This document shows, one piece after another, positions 16,067 to 25,147 of a stretch of DNA of 64,000 bases. The position numbers were made by a program, and so were the translations under genes. The notes under the pieces were generated by a model. The model saw nothing but the letters and a program-made list of their open reading frames with translations. It had not been told where the DNA came from and ran no database searches. Numbering within the stretch: the stretch's first letter is position 1; every line of letters starts with the position of its first letter. The stretch comes from JBQLZQ01 sp052168355 (GTDB lineage Bacteria > Pseudomonadota > Alphaproteobacteria > DSM-16000 > Inquilinaceae), in the NCBI GenBank assembly GCA_052168355.1, contig JBQLZQ010000075.1:1-64000 (forward strand), written 5' to 3'.

Positions 16067-17200
16067 ATGACCGGCCCGTCCGCCCGTTTTCTTCTGTCCG
16101 CCGCTGTCCGGCTGGGGATTGCCGGTCTGATGATCGCCTCCATGGCCGGCGGCATCGTGCTGCTGCATGCCCGCGCCGATGCCGGCCGGTCGGATGTGGC
16201 GGCGCCGCCGCTGCCGGTCGCCACCCAGACCGCGCGGCTGGAGCCGGGGTACCGGGTCACCGACCGGTTCGTCGGGCGGCTGGAGCCGGCGCGGCGCACC
16301 AGTCTGGCCTTCGAACGGTCCGGGCTGGTCACCGAGATCCTGGCCGACGAGGGCGACGTTCTGGCGGCGGGGCAGGTCGTCGCCCGGCTGGACGTGGACC
16401 CGCTGAATGCCGAGCGCAGGCGGCTGGAGGCCGAAAAGGCGGCCGTCGCCGCCGATCTGGATCTGGCGCGGCGGACCCTGGACCGGCAGCGCACCCTGAC
16501 CGCCCAGGGCCATGCCAGCGCCCAGCGTCTCGATGAAACCCGGCTGGCGGTCACGGCCCTGGAATCCCGGGTGCTGGCGCTGGAGGCGGCGATCCTGACC
16601 GTCGACATCGACATCGCCAAGTCGGCGCTGCGGACGCCGTTCGCCGGCACCGTGTCGGGCCGGCATGTCGACGAGGGCGCGGTGGTGACCGGCGGCCGCG
16701 CGGTCGTCGATTTGCTTGAAACGGACCGGCCCCAGGTCCGGGTCGGCGTCTCGCCCGAGGCCGCGCGGGCCATCGAGGCAGGTGCCGCCGTGACGCTGGA
16801 GGCCGGCGGCCGGGCGCTCGCCGCCGGTGCCGTCCGGGTCCGCCCGGACCTGGCCACCGACACCCGCACGGCGACCCTGCTGATCGACGTCGCGGCGGCC
16901 GAGGGCGCCGTCTTCGGCGATGTCGTGGCGCTTCATGTCGACCGCTTCGTGGCGGATCCCGGCCTGTGGCTGCCGCTCGACGCGCTGGTCGAGGGCCAGC
17001 GCGGGCTATGGACCGTGCTGACCGTGGTCGACGGCGCCGCCGGCCCGACCGTGGCGCGGGAGGCGGTGGAGCTGCTGCGGGTCGCCGACGGACGGGCCTT
17101 CGTGCGCGGCACGCTGGTCGAGGGCGCGCGGGTGGTCGTCGGCCATCCCGACCGGGTGGTGCCGGGCCAGGCCGTCGCCCTGGCCGGACCCGTATCGTGA
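16067..17200 (+). CDS. RND efflux periplasmic adaptor (membrane fusion protein)
   Basis: This 377-residue HlyD/AcrA-like adaptor links an inner-membrane RND pump to an outer-membrane channel. An N-terminal membrane anchor spans residues ~10-32. A lipoyl half-motif follows (LVTEILADEGDVLAAGQVVARLD), then a coiled-coil hairpin (~110-165), the second lipoyl half (LRTPFAGTVSGRHVDEGAVV) and beta-barrel/MP domains. The ATG at 16067 was chosen because it starts just before the anchor. It overlaps the pump gene by 4 bases (GTGA). No outer-membrane factor gene is adjacent, so a housekeeping TolC-like channel is probably used. Confidence 0.9.
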   Translation: MTGPSARFLLSAAVRLGIAGLMIASMAGGIVLLHARADAGRSDVAAPPLPVATQTARLEPGYRVTDRFVGRLEPARRTSLAFERSGLVTEILADEGDVLAAGQVVARLDVDPLNAERRRLEAEKAAVAADLDLARRTLDRQRTLTAQGHASAQRLDETRLAVTALESRVLALEAAILTVDIDIAKSALRTPFAGTVSGRHVDEGAVVTGGRAVVDLLETDRPQVRVGVSPEAARAIEAGAAVTLEAGGRALAAGAVRVRPDLATDTRTATLLIDVAAAEGAVFGDVVALHVDRFVADPGLWLPLDALVEGQRGLWTVLTVVDGAAGPTVAREAVELLRVADGRAFVRGTLVEGARVVVGHPDRVVPGQAVALAGPVS

Positions 17201-20200
17201 CCACCTTGTTCTTCCGCGACTGGCGCCTGTTCGCGCTGGCGGTCGGCACGCTGGTGGCGCTCGGCCTGTCGGCCCTGGTGTCCATCGGCCGGCAGGAAGA
17301 TCCGACCATCACCAACCTGTTCGCGACCGTCGTCACCGCCTATCCCGGTGCCGATCCGGGGCGGGTCGAGGCCCTGGTGACCGAGCCGATCGAGGAGGAG
17401 CTGCGCACCATTCCGGAGATCGACACCATCGAGTCGACCTCGCGCACCGGCATTTCCGTGGTCCAGGTGGAGCTGTCGTCCTTTATCGGCGAGGCCGATA
17501 TCGAGCGGGCCTGGTCGGAAATCCGCGACGCCCTGGCCGACGCCGCGCTGGAGTTTCCCGCCGGCGCCGGCGAGCCGGACTTCGACAACGACCGCACCGG
17601 CGCCTACACCGCCATCAGCGCCATCACCGCCCGGCCGGGCACCGATGTCGCTCCCGGCATCCTGCGCCGCTATGCGGAGATGCTGCAGGACCGGCTGCGC
17701 CAGGTCGCCGACACCAAGCAGGTGGATCTGTTCGGCGCCGACCGCGAGGAAGTGCGGGTCGAGATCGATCCCGTCCGCGTGGCGTCCGTGGGCTTGACCC
17801 CGGCCGCCGTCAGCGCCGCCATCGCCGCCGCCGACGCCAAGGTGCGGGCCGGCCAGGTGCGGGGCGGGCGGTCCGATCTTCTGGTCGAGATCGCCGGTGA
17901 GATCGACGGCCTGCAGCGGGTGCGCGATATTCCGCTGACCGAGGGTGCCGACGGGCGTGTCCTGCGCGTCGCCGACGTCGCCTCCGTGGTCCGCGCCGTG
18001 GTCGACCCACCCGACAGCATCGCCTATGCCGATGGCGACCGCGCGGTGCTGGTGGCGGCGATGATGGAGAACGATCGCCAGGTCGATACCTGGACGCAAG
18101 GCGTGGACCGCGCCGTCGCCGCGTTCGAGGCGACACTGCCGGCCGGGCTGGAACATCGGCAGATCTTCCAGCAGCGGGCCTACACCGCCGACCGGCTGTC
18201 GAACCTGGCCGGCAACATGGCCATCGGCGTGGGGCTGGTGCTGATCGTGCTGGTCTTCAGCCTGGGCTGGCGGGCGGCCCTGGTGGTGGCCGCGGTGATC
18301 CCGCTGACCGCGCTGGGTACCATCGCCATCCTGCAGACCCTCGGTGTCTCGATCCACCAGATGTCGGTGACCGGTCTGATCGTGGCGCTTGGCCTGCTGG
18401 TCGACGCGGCCATCGTCATGACCGACGAGATCCGCAAGAGGCTGGCCGCCGGCCAGGACCGTCCCACGGCGGTCGGCGACGCGGTCCGCCGCCTGGCGAT
18501 GCCGCTGCTGGCTTCCACGGTGACCACGGTCCTGGCCTTTCTGCCGATGGCCCTGCTGCCGGGGCCGGCCGGCGACTTTGTCGGATCGATCGCCATCGCC
18601 GTCATCGTCATGCTGATCATGTCGCTGCTGCTGGCGGTGACCATCACGCCGGCGCTGGCCGGCTGGCTGTTGCCGGACCCGACGTCGGGGCGCGGCGGCG
18701 GGGTGGCCTTGCGCCCGGTCGTCCGCGCTTTTCGCCGGTCGCTGGATTTGTCGCTGCGCTTCCCCGGTCTGGCCGTTCTGGGCGCCCTGATCCTGCCGGT
18801 GATCGGCTTCGGCGCGTTTCCGTCGCTGACCGCGCAGTTCTTTCCCGGCGTCGACCGCGACCAGTTCCATGTCCAGCTTCGTCTGCCCGGCGGTGCCGCG
18901 ATCGGCGAGACGGAACGCCAGGCCAAACGGGCCGAGGCGATCATCCGCGCCGCCGACGGTGTGCGCCACGTCCACTGGGTGATCGGCGAAAGCGCGCCGT
19001 CCTTCTATTACAACATGACCATGAACCAGGACGGCGTGGCCGCCTTCGCCGAGGCGCTGGTGACCACGGAGTCGCCCGCCGCCACCGTCGCCGCCATCCC
19101 GGACCTGCAGCGCCGGCTCGACGCCGCCGTACCCGGCGCCCGGATCCTGGTGCGCGACCTGGTGCAGGGGCCGCCGGTGGGCGCGCCGGTCGAGCTGCGC
19201 CTGGTCGGCCCGGACCTGGAAACCCTGCGCCGGTTGGGCGAGCGGGCGCGGGGGCTGATGGCCGGCGTCTCCGGCGTCACCCACACGCGGGCGACCCTGG
19301 CCGGCGGCGACCCCACCCTGATCTTCAGCCTGGACGAGGACAAGGTCCGGCTGGCCGGTTTCGACCTCGGCACGGTCGCGGCCCAGTTGGACATGGCCCT
19401 GGAAGGCGCCGTCGGCGGCTCCCAGATCGAGGGCACGGAGGAAATGCCGGTCCGGGTCCGGGTCGGCGGCGCGGCGCGGGCGTCGGTCGATGCCGTGCGC
19501 GCGCTGGAAGTGGTGGCCGCCGACGGCCCGGCGCTGACGGCGTTGGGCGGGTATGCCGGCGTTCCCCTGGCGGCCCTGGGCACCGCCGCCGTCATACCGT
19601 CCGAAAGCCCGGTCACCCGGCGCAACGGCGAGCGCGTCAATCTGGTGCAAGGCTATGTGGCGCTCGGCGTTCTGCCGGAGGAGGCGCTGCGGCAGGTGAG
19701 GGCGCTGCTGGCCGAAAGCCCCCTCGACCTGCCGGCGGGCTACCGGCTGGAATTCGGCGGCGATGCGGACGCCAGGGCCGAGACCGTACGCAACCTGGCC
19801 TCCACCCTGGGTCTCGTGGTGACGCTGACCCTGGTGACCATCGTCCTCACCTTCCGCAGCTTCCGCCTGTCGCTGGTGACCGTCGCCGTCGCCGGCCTGT
19901 CGATGGGGCTCAGCCTGCTGGCCCTGGCCGTGTTCGGCTATCCGTTCGGCATCCAGGCGCTGATCGGGGTCATCGGGTCCATCGGCGTGTCGATCAACGC
20001 CGCGATCATCATCCTGACGGCGCTGCAGCAGGATCCGGGGGCGGCGGCCGGCGACCGCGACAGCATCGCCGGTGTCGTGGCCGGCGCCGGACGTCACATC
20101 GTCTCGACCACGGTGACCACCTTCGGCGGCTTCCTGCCGCTGATCCTGGCCGGAGGCGGGTTTTGGCCGCCCTTCGCCATGGCCGTGGCCGGCGGCGTGC

Positions 20201-20328
20201 TGCTGTCGACAATCGTCTCCTTCTATTTCGTCCCACCGATGTTCGCCCTTACGGTCGGCCGCCGGCGCGAGACGGCCCGGCCCGCCGCCACCGCCACGCC
20301 CGCCCTCAGGCCCGTCGCCGTCCAGTGA
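17197..20328 (+). CDS. RND efflux transporter, inner-membrane pump
   Basis: This 1043-residue AcrB-superfamily proton-driven pump starts with GTG, overlapping the adaptor stop. It has the usual twelve helices with two large periplasmic loops (~35-330 and ~560-860). Helix 4 carries GLLVDAAIVMTDEI. The first of the two AcrB-type aspartates is present (Asp403) but the second is Ala404, unlike the usual DD pair. This layout resembles DxA/DxG variants in other RND branches. Substrates are unknown. Its control by a MarR regulator suggests lipophilic or aromatic compounds. The operon is marR, adaptor, pump. Confidence 0.92.
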   Translation: MTTLFFRDWRLFALAVGTLVALGLSALVSIGRQEDPTITNLFATVVTAYPGADPGRVEALVTEPIEEELRTIPEIDTIESTSRTGISVVQVELSSFIGEADIERAWSEIRDALADAALEFPAGAGEPDFDNDRTGAYTAISAITARPGTDVAPGILRRYAEMLQDRLRQVADTKQVDLFGADREEVRVEIDPVRVASVGLTPAAVSAAIAAADAKVRAGQVRGGRSDLLVEIAGEIDGLQRVRDIPLTEGADGRVLRVADVASVVRAVVDPPDSIAYADGDRAVLVAAMMENDRQVDTWTQGVDRAVAAFEATLPAGLEHRQIFQQRAYTADRLSNLAGNMAIGVGLVLIVLVFSLGWRAALVVAAVIPLTALGTIAILQTLGVSIHQMSVTGLIVALGLLVDAAIVMTDEIRKRLAAGQDRPTAVGDAVRRLAMPLLASTVTTVLAFLPMALLPGPAGDFVGSIAIAVIVMLIMSLLLAVTITPALAGWLLPDPTSGRGGGVALRPVVRAFRRSLDLSLRFPGLAVLGALILPVIGFGAFPSLTAQFFPGVDRDQFHVQLRLPGGAAIGETERQAKRAEAIIRAADGVRHVHWVIGESAPSFYYNMTMNQDGVAAFAEALVTTESPAATVAAIPDLQRRLDAAVPGARILVRDLVQGPPVGAPVELRLVGPDLETLRRLGERARGLMAGVSGVTHTRATLAGGDPTLIFSLDEDKVRLAGFDLGTVAAQLDMALEGAVGGSQIEGTEEMPVRVRVGGAARASVDAVRALEVVAADGPALTALGGYAGVPLAALGTAAVIPSESPVTRRNGERVNLVQGYVALGVLPEEALRQVRALLAESPLDLPAGYRLEFGGDADARAETVRNLASTLGLVVTLTLVTIVLTFRSFRLSLVTVAVAGLSMGLSLLALAVFGYPFGIQALIGVIGSIGVSINAAIIILTALQQDPGAAAGDRDSIAGVVAGAGRHIVSTTVTTFGGFLPLILAGGGFWPPFAMAVAGGVLLSTIVSFYFVPPMFALTVGRRRETARPAATATPALRPVAVQ

Positions 20329-20394
20329 CGGTGTAAGGAAACTCCCGTCGCGCTACCATTTGAGATCGTCTCCGGCCGCTGTAAGCTCTGGCTC

Positions 20395-20796
20395 ATGTAC
20401 CAGGAACACTCACGCGGCGTTCTTATCAGCGGTTACGTCGCGCAGATCCGTCTGACGCGGCTGTCCCCCAAGAAGGAATGGGGGACAACAGTACTTATCG
20501 ACGTGAAGGCGGGGCCGTTCGAAGGCGCGGTTCGGGACGACTCCCTCGTTGGTATCGCCCGTTTTTGCGAGCAGCTTTCCCGGCTACATGAACAGCTGGT
20601 CGGCGACGCGACCCTAGGGAGCAATGAGAAACTCACGTTGGTCATGACCGGGCACCGGCTCGGCGGGATCTCGGTCCGGGTCGACCTTTATGGCGAGCAT
20701 ATCCCTTTGTCGAAGCTCTCCTTTGAGTTCGACATCGACCAGAGCTATCTGCCGACCATCATCAAGCAACTCCGGGAAGAGTTCCCGGAAGGATAG
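20395..20796 (+). CDS. Small conserved hypothetical protein, possibly immunity-like
   Basis: This 133-residue protein has no signal peptide or membrane helix. It alternates beta strands and a helix (DDSLVGIARFCEQLSRLHEQL), then strands KLTLVMTGHRLGGISVRVDLYG and an amphipathic C-terminal helix. The layout recalls small immunity or DUF6228/WapI-like proteins, but the match is only general. Codon use is less GC-extreme than in its neighbours. It stands alone between the efflux operon and a second small gene, without a toxin partner. No function is claimed. Confidence 0.6.
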   Translation: MYQEHSRGVLISGYVAQIRLTRLSPKKEWGTTVLIDVKAGPFEGAVRDDSLVGIARFCEQLSRLHEQLVGDATLGSNEKLTLVMTGHRLGGISVRVDLYGEHIPLSKLSFEFDIDQSYLPTIIKQLREEFPEG

Positions 20797-20821
20797 ATGC
20801 AGCCGGTCGAAGTCCTGACGC

Positions 20822-20842
20822 ACGGCACTGCGACCGTGCCGT
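20822..20842 (+). terminator. Stem-loop downstream of the small hypothetical gene
   Basis: ACGGCAC (20822-20828) and GTGCCGT (20836-20842) form a perfect 7-base stem. A second small hairpin, ACTGG with CCAGT, follows at once (20844-20858). No T-run is present, so this is at best a weak or Rho-assisted terminator. Confidence 0.3.
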
Positions 20843-20954
20843 TACTGGTCCACCCAGTGACGTTGTGACGCGGCGCCGAACGCTGCCGTCCAACGTTCTT
20901 CATTAGCGGCCGTCGCTTCCGTCGGTTTCACCATGCACAAGGACGCCAATCCCC

Positions 20955-21296
20955 ATGACCAATCCCTTCACGCCCCCCGCCGTCGGCACGGCCCTGGCCA
21001 CGGCCCAGGTGCTGGCCTGGCGTCTGCCCATGCTGGGGCTGATGATGGCCGACCCGAACCCGGCGCGGCGGCGCGAGGCGGTGCGCATGGTCACGGAAAA
21101 GCAGACGGCGATGGTGGCCGGCGCGTTCGAGGCCCAGGCGGTGCTGGCCCGCGCCTGGCTGTCGATGTGCCTGGGCGGTTCGCGTTCGGTCGATCCGGCC
21201 GCGCTGGCGCGACGCATGGCCCGCGCCGCGTCGGTGCCGGCCAACCGCACGGTGAGGGCCAACGCGCGCCGGCTGACGGCGCGCAAGAAGCGCTGA
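20955..21296 (+). CDS. Small helical hypothetical protein
   Basis: This 113-residue, mostly alpha-helical and strongly basic protein (about sixteen Arg, ending TARKKR) begins with MTNPFTPPAVGTA. A hydrophobic/amphipathic helix (ATAQVLAWRLPMLGLMMADP) is followed by Ala/Arg-rich helices. The composition recalls phasin-like or PHA-associated proteins common in alphaproteobacteria, but no diagnostic motif was found. AAGGA lies upstream of the ATG. It converges with mtnK, with four bases between the stops. Confidence 0.6.
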   Translation: MTNPFTPPAVGTALATAQVLAWRLPMLGLMMADPNPARRREAVRMVTEKQTAMVAGAFEAQAVLARAWLSMCLGGSRSVDPAALARRMARAASVPANRTVRANARRLTARKKR

Positions 21297-21300
21297 TCGT

Positions 21301-22587
21301 TTACGCCACGCGCAGGCTGTCGTCCCGCACCGTTCGGGCGGCTTCGGTGACCGCCGCGATGGTGGGGAACGAGGCGGTTTCGACCATCAGGGTCCGGGCC
21401 AGGCGCAGGCAGCGCGTCTCGCACGCGGCGCGGCGGTCGGGATCCTCGATCCATTCCAGATCGATGTTGTGGGCCAGACCCAGGATGCGGCGGATCATCT
21501 TGGCGGCGGCAAAGCCGATGGCGTCGGTCAGCAGCCGGTCCACATAGGCGATCCGCTCCGCCTCCAGCGCCGTGGCGCCGGCGGTGTCGGCGAACAGATC
21601 GACCGGGTAGGCGTCGCCCTTGGCCTGGGTCCGCCACAGGGCCAGGAATTTCTCCCGGAACCCCGTCCACACCGCCTCCACCGTCTCCAGCACCCAGGCC
21701 TGATAGTCGGCGCGCGGATCGTCCCGCGTGGCGTGGCCGTCCTGGGAGAAATAGTTGATCAGCAGATTGCCCAGCACGGCGCCGATGTCGAACCCCATGG
21801 GGCCGTAGAAGGCGAATTCCGGGTCGATGATCCTGGTGTCGTCGGGCGTGATCATGACCGATCCGGTGTGCAGGTCGCCGTGCAGCAGCGCCTCGGCCCG
21901 GTTCAGGAACATCAGCTTGAGCCGCGAGACCGCCACCTTCAGCGCCGCGTCGGCGCGGATGTCCGCCGCGATGCCGTCCAGCTGCGGGCTGGTCCAGCGG
22001 TTGCGTTCGTGCACGCGGTAGGGATCGGTGAAGATCAGATCCTCGGTGATCTTGCACAGCTCGGTGTTGCCGCAGAACACCGCCATCCGGGCCTTCTTGT
22101 CGGCGGCCGGCATGGCCAGGTCGGAGGTGAAGAACAGCGACCGCGCCATGTAGGTGGAGATGTCGTCGGCGAACCGCGGGTAGCGGATGCCCTGGATCAT
22201 GCCCCGGCGCATGATGATGTGCGGCGACAGGCGCTCCATAACCAGGGCATAGAGGGCCGGGTCGTAGTGATGCACTTCCGGGATCAGGCGTCCGACATGG
22301 CGGCCGTGCTCAGTCAGGCAGCGATGCTCGAAAAAGGCGCGCTTGAGCTCCATGGGCCAGCCTTCGCCGACCAGGCGGACATAGGGCAGCGCCTGCTTCA
22401 GGCAGACCGAGCCGGCCGGCCCGTCGACCAGGAACACCAGATTGAGGTTGCCGTCGCCGACCTCGCCGACGGTCCAGTCCGCCGGGGCGCCGCCCAGCCG
22501 CCGCGCCACCTCCGGCAGGCCGGCCAGATAGGCGGCGGCCGTCTGTTCGGTCAGCGCGCGGTAGCCGTCGGGAATGTTCAGCGCCAC
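21301..22587 (-). CDS. mtnK: S-methyl-5-thioribose kinase
   Basis: This 428-residue cytoplasmic kinase phosphorylates C1 of methylthioribose, and in related systems 5-deoxyribose. It has an aminoglycoside-phosphotransferase-like fold: Gly loop GDGNLN (44-49), catalytic loop HGDLHTGS (236-243, Asp238), metal-binding DPEFAFYGPMGFD (from 255). RERLSPH-type MERLSPHIIMRRGMI is MtnK-specific. The GTG at 22587 was chosen because GGAGGAGCAGG lies just upstream. Its product is the substrate of MtnA at 11.9 kb. It is separated from mtnA by the efflux genes but lies beside a complete ABC importer whose ligand could be the free sugar. Confidence 0.93.
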   Translation of the reverse strand: MALNIPDGYRALTEQTAAAYLAGLPEVARRLGGAPADWTVGEVGDGNLNLVFLVDGPAGSVCLKQALPYVRLVGEGWPMELKRAFFEHRCLTEHGRHVGRLIPEVHHYDPALYALVMERLSPHIIMRRGMIQGIRYPRFADDISTYMARSLFFTSDLAMPAADKKARMAVFCGNTELCKITEDLIFTDPYRVHERNRWTSPQLDGIAADIRADAALKVAVSRLKLMFLNRAEALLHGDLHTGSVMITPDDTRIIDPEFAFYGPMGFDIGAVLGNLLINYFSQDGHATRDDPRADYQAWVLETVEAVWTGFREKFLALWRTQAKGDAYPVDLFADTAGATALEAERIAYVDRLLTDAIGFAAAKMIRRILGLAHNIDLEWIEDPDRRAACETRCLRLARTLMVETASFPTIAAVTEAARTVRDDSLRVA

Positions 22588-22729
22588 GTTCCTGCTCCTC
22601 CGTTTCCTGCTTTTGATCTGTCTGTAGTCAAACGGCGGCACAACGGCAATGGCTTGACGGGCCGGCGGCGGCCGATAAGGTTCGCAAGAAAGAGGCGAGT
22701 GGCGCACCCTCCGATGGAAGGACTAAACG

Positions 22730-23164
22730 ATGCCCCAGCATCTCGCCGCCGTAACCCTGCTTGTCGACGATTACGACCGCGCTATCGCATTCTATGTCGG
22801 CCGGCTGGGCTTCGATCTTATCGAGGATACGGCGCTCGGCCCGGGTCGGCGGTGGGTGCTGGTGGCGCCGCCCGGCGCGCCGGGGACCCGCCTGCTGCTG
22901 GCCCGCGCCGATACTGATGCCCAGCGGGCCCGGATCGGCGACCAGACCGGCGGCCGGGTCATGCTGTTCCTGCACACCGACGATTTTCAGCGCGATCACG
23001 AGGCCATGCGCGCCCGCGGCGTGGTCTTTCTGGAACAGCCGCGGATTGAGACCTACGGCACCGTGGCGGTGTTCGGGGACCCGTACGGCAACCGGTGGGA
23101 CCTGATCGAGCCGGCCGGCGGGTGGGATACAAGTCCGGTTGCCTCGCCTCCGGAAGGCCAATAG
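22730..23164 (+). CDS. VOC-family (glyoxalase/dioxygenase fold) protein
   Basis: This 144-residue protein has paired beta-alpha-beta-beta-beta modules. The first strand LAAVTLLVDDYDRAIAFYVGRLGFDLIED is typical, and the second module ends FGDPYGNRWDLIEP, where the Glu of DLIEP is the usual metal ligand. VOC proteins include glyoxalases, epimerases and antibiotic-binding proteins, and the role here is open. It is divergent from mtnK, and the downstream permease gene may be translationally coupled to its 3' end. Confidence 0.88.
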   Translation: MPQHLAAVTLLVDDYDRAIAFYVGRLGFDLIEDTALGPGRRWVLVAPPGAPGTRLLLARADTDAQRARIGDQTGGRVMLFLHTDDFQRDHEAMRARGVVFLEQPRIETYGTVAVFGDPYGNRWDLIEPAGGWDTSPVASPPEGQ

Positions 23165-23235
23165 GATATCTGACAAGAAACGATGAACGAGGCGGCGCCA
23201 CGGGCGCGTCGGACTGGGAAGAGGCGGCCGGTGAT

Positions 23236-24105
23236 TTGCGCGACCCGATAAAGTATGCCTTCATCTGGCCGGCCTTTCTGGTCGTGCTGATCGTCGCCCT
23301 GTTTCCGCTCATCTACTCGCTGACGATCAGCTTCCAAAGCATGCGGCTGGTGCCGCCCCGGCCGCCACGCTTCGTGGGTCTGGACAACTACGCCGACCTG
23401 CTGACCCAGGCGCGGTTCTGGGCGACGGTGTGGACCACCGCGACCATCGTTTTCCTGTCGGTCTCCATCCAGTACGTTCTGGGTTTCGCCATCGCGCTGG
23501 CCCTGTTCGCGCGGGTGCCGGGGGAGCGGCTGTTCCGGGTGGTCTTTCTGCTGCCGATGCTGATGGCGCCCATCGCCGTGGCGCTGGTCGGGCGGATGCT
23601 GTTTCATTCCACCGTCGGGCCGATCAATCACCTGTTCACGGTCCTCGGTCTGCCCAACCTGCCGTTCCTGACCGATTCCAACTGGGCCATGGGGGCGATC
23701 ATCGTGGTCGAGGTATGGCAATGGACGCCGTTCGTGATCCTGATGATGCTGGCCGGCCTGCAGACCCTGCCGGCGGAAGTGTTCGAGGCCGCGAACCTCG
23801 AGAACGCCTCGCCCTGGCAGCAATTCTGGGGCATCACGTTCCCGATGCTGCTGCCGATCTCGGCCGCCGTCATCTTCATCCGCATCATCGAAAGCTTCAA
23901 GATCATCGACACGGTGTTCGTGCTGACCGGCGGCGGCCCCGGCATCGCCACCGAGACGCTGACCCTGTTCGCTTACCAGGAAGGCTTCAAGAAGTTCAAT
24001 CTCGGCTATACCTCGGCGCTCAGCTTCCTGTTCCTGATCGTGATCATCCTGTTCGGGGTGATCTATCTGGCCGTGCTGCGACCGCAGCTGGAGAAACGGT
24101 CATGA
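23236..24105 (+). CDS. Sugar ABC transporter permease (MalF type)
   Basis: This inner-membrane subunit has about six helices, the first right after the start (KYAFIWPAFLVVLIVALFPL). The EAA loop is VFEAANLENASPWQQFWGITFPML, and FVLTGGGPGIATETL is the conserved MalF-type segment. The start is uncertain. An in-frame ATG exists at 23095, inside the VOC gene. The TTG at 23236 is preferred because it has GGAAGAGG upstream and places the first helix near the N-terminus. The stop overlaps the next permease start (ATGA). The ABC set is permease, permease, binding protein, ATPase. Confidence 0.85.
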   Translation: MRDPIKYAFIWPAFLVVLIVALFPLIYSLTISFQSMRLVPPRPPRFVGLDNYADLLTQARFWATVWTTATIVFLSVSIQYVLGFAIALALFARVPGERLFRVVFLLPMLMAPIAVALVGRMLFHSTVGPINHLFTVLGLPNLPFLTDSNWAMGAIIVVEVWQWTPFVILMMLAGLQTLPAEVFEAANLENASPWQQFWGITFPMLLPISAAVIFIRIIESFKIIDTVFVLTGGGPGIATETLTLFAYQEGFKKFNLGYTSALSFLFLIVIILFGVIYLAVLRPQLEKRS

Positions 24106-25118
24106 CCACGTCGCGCGCCTTCATGCCGCTCGTCTTCGGGCTGTGCCTGATCTGGTTCCTGATCACGCTGTTCCCGTTCTACTGGACGCTGATCACCTCG
24201 TTCAAGCCGCCGAACGCGGTCAATGGCGGGCCGACCTATCTGCCCTTTATCGACTTCCAGCCGACGGTGAAGGCTTATCTGGACGCGGCGTCCGGATCGC
24301 GCGGCGACTTCGTGCGGCCGTTCGTGAACTCCACCCTGATCGGCCTCAGCGCCACCTTCCTGTCGGTGCTGATGGGATCGATGGCGGCCTATGCCCTGGT
24401 GCGGTTTCCGTTCCGGGTGCGGCTGCTGGCCGGGGTCGCCTTCGCGGTGATCGGCATCGGTCTCTTTCTGCTGGGAACCCAACTGGGGTTGTCGCGGGCC
24501 CAGGCCATGGGCGTGTCCTTCGTCATCGCCCTGCCGACATCGGTGGTGCTCAACGGCATGAAGCTGCCGGGGCCGGTGCTGGGCAACAACGACGTGGTGT
24601 TCTGGTTCGTGTCCCAGCGCATGTTCCCGCCCATCGTCACCGCCTTTGCCCTTTACCTGCTCTATTCCGAACTGGGCAAGGAAGGGCTGGTGATGCTCGA
24701 CACCTATTGGGGCATGACCCTGTGCTACACGGCGTTCTCGCTGCCCATCGTCATCTGGCTGATGCGCGACTTCTTCCAGGCCCTTCCCGTGGAGATCGAG
24801 GAGGCGGCGCTGGTCGACGACGTGCCGCGCCTGCGCATCTTTTTCGAGATCGTGCTGCCCATGGCGCGGCCGGGGCTGATCGCCACGTCGATGATCACGC
24901 TGGGCTTTGTGTGGAACGAATTTCTGTTCGCCCTGCTGCTGACCACCGCCGATCGGCAGACCCTGCCGATCCTGCTGGCCGGGCAGAATTCCTATCGCGG
25001 CGACGAATGGTGGGCCATCTCGGTGGCGGCCATGGTCAGCATCGGTCCGATGATGATCATAGCGATACTCCTGGCCAGGCTGATGCGATCGGGCCTGACC
25101 TTGGGGGGAATACGATGA
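24102..25118 (+). CDS. Sugar ABC transporter permease (MalG type)
   Basis: This 338-residue subunit is longer than most MalG-like permeases (about 270-290). The extra length lies between helices 2 and 3, where a further hydrophobic segment (VAFAVIGIGLFLLGTQLG) and PTSVVLNGMKLPG appear. This would give about eight membrane segments. The EAA loop reads EIEEAALVDDVPRLRIFFEIVLPM. It overlaps the upstream permease by 4 bases and lies 29 bases before the binding-protein gene. Inserted segments of this kind are seen in some alphaproteobacterial sugar permeases. Their function is unknown. Confidence 0.92.
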   Translation: MTTSRAFMPLVFGLCLIWFLITLFPFYWTLITSFKPPNAVNGGPTYLPFIDFQPTVKAYLDAASGSRGDFVRPFVNSTLIGLSATFLSVLMGSMAAYALVRFPFRVRLLAGVAFAVIGIGLFLLGTQLGLSRAQAMGVSFVIALPTSVVLNGMKLPGPVLGNNDVVFWFVSQRMFPPIVTAFALYLLYSELGKEGLVMLDTYWGMTLCYTAFSLPIVIWLMRDFFQALPVEIEEAALVDDVPRLRIFFEIVLPMARPGLIATSMITLGFVWNEFLFALLLTTADRQTLPILLAGQNSYRGDEWWAISVAAMVSIGPMMIIAILLARLMRSGLTLGGIR

Positions 25119-25147
25119 TCGTGAGTTCTACAAACGGGAGGTACCCA

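Noticed and set aside
16933..20097. 1054-residue minus-strand frame antisense to the RND pump
   Set aside because: His/Gln/Arg/Gly-rich with no domain. The pump on the plus strand is unmistakable.
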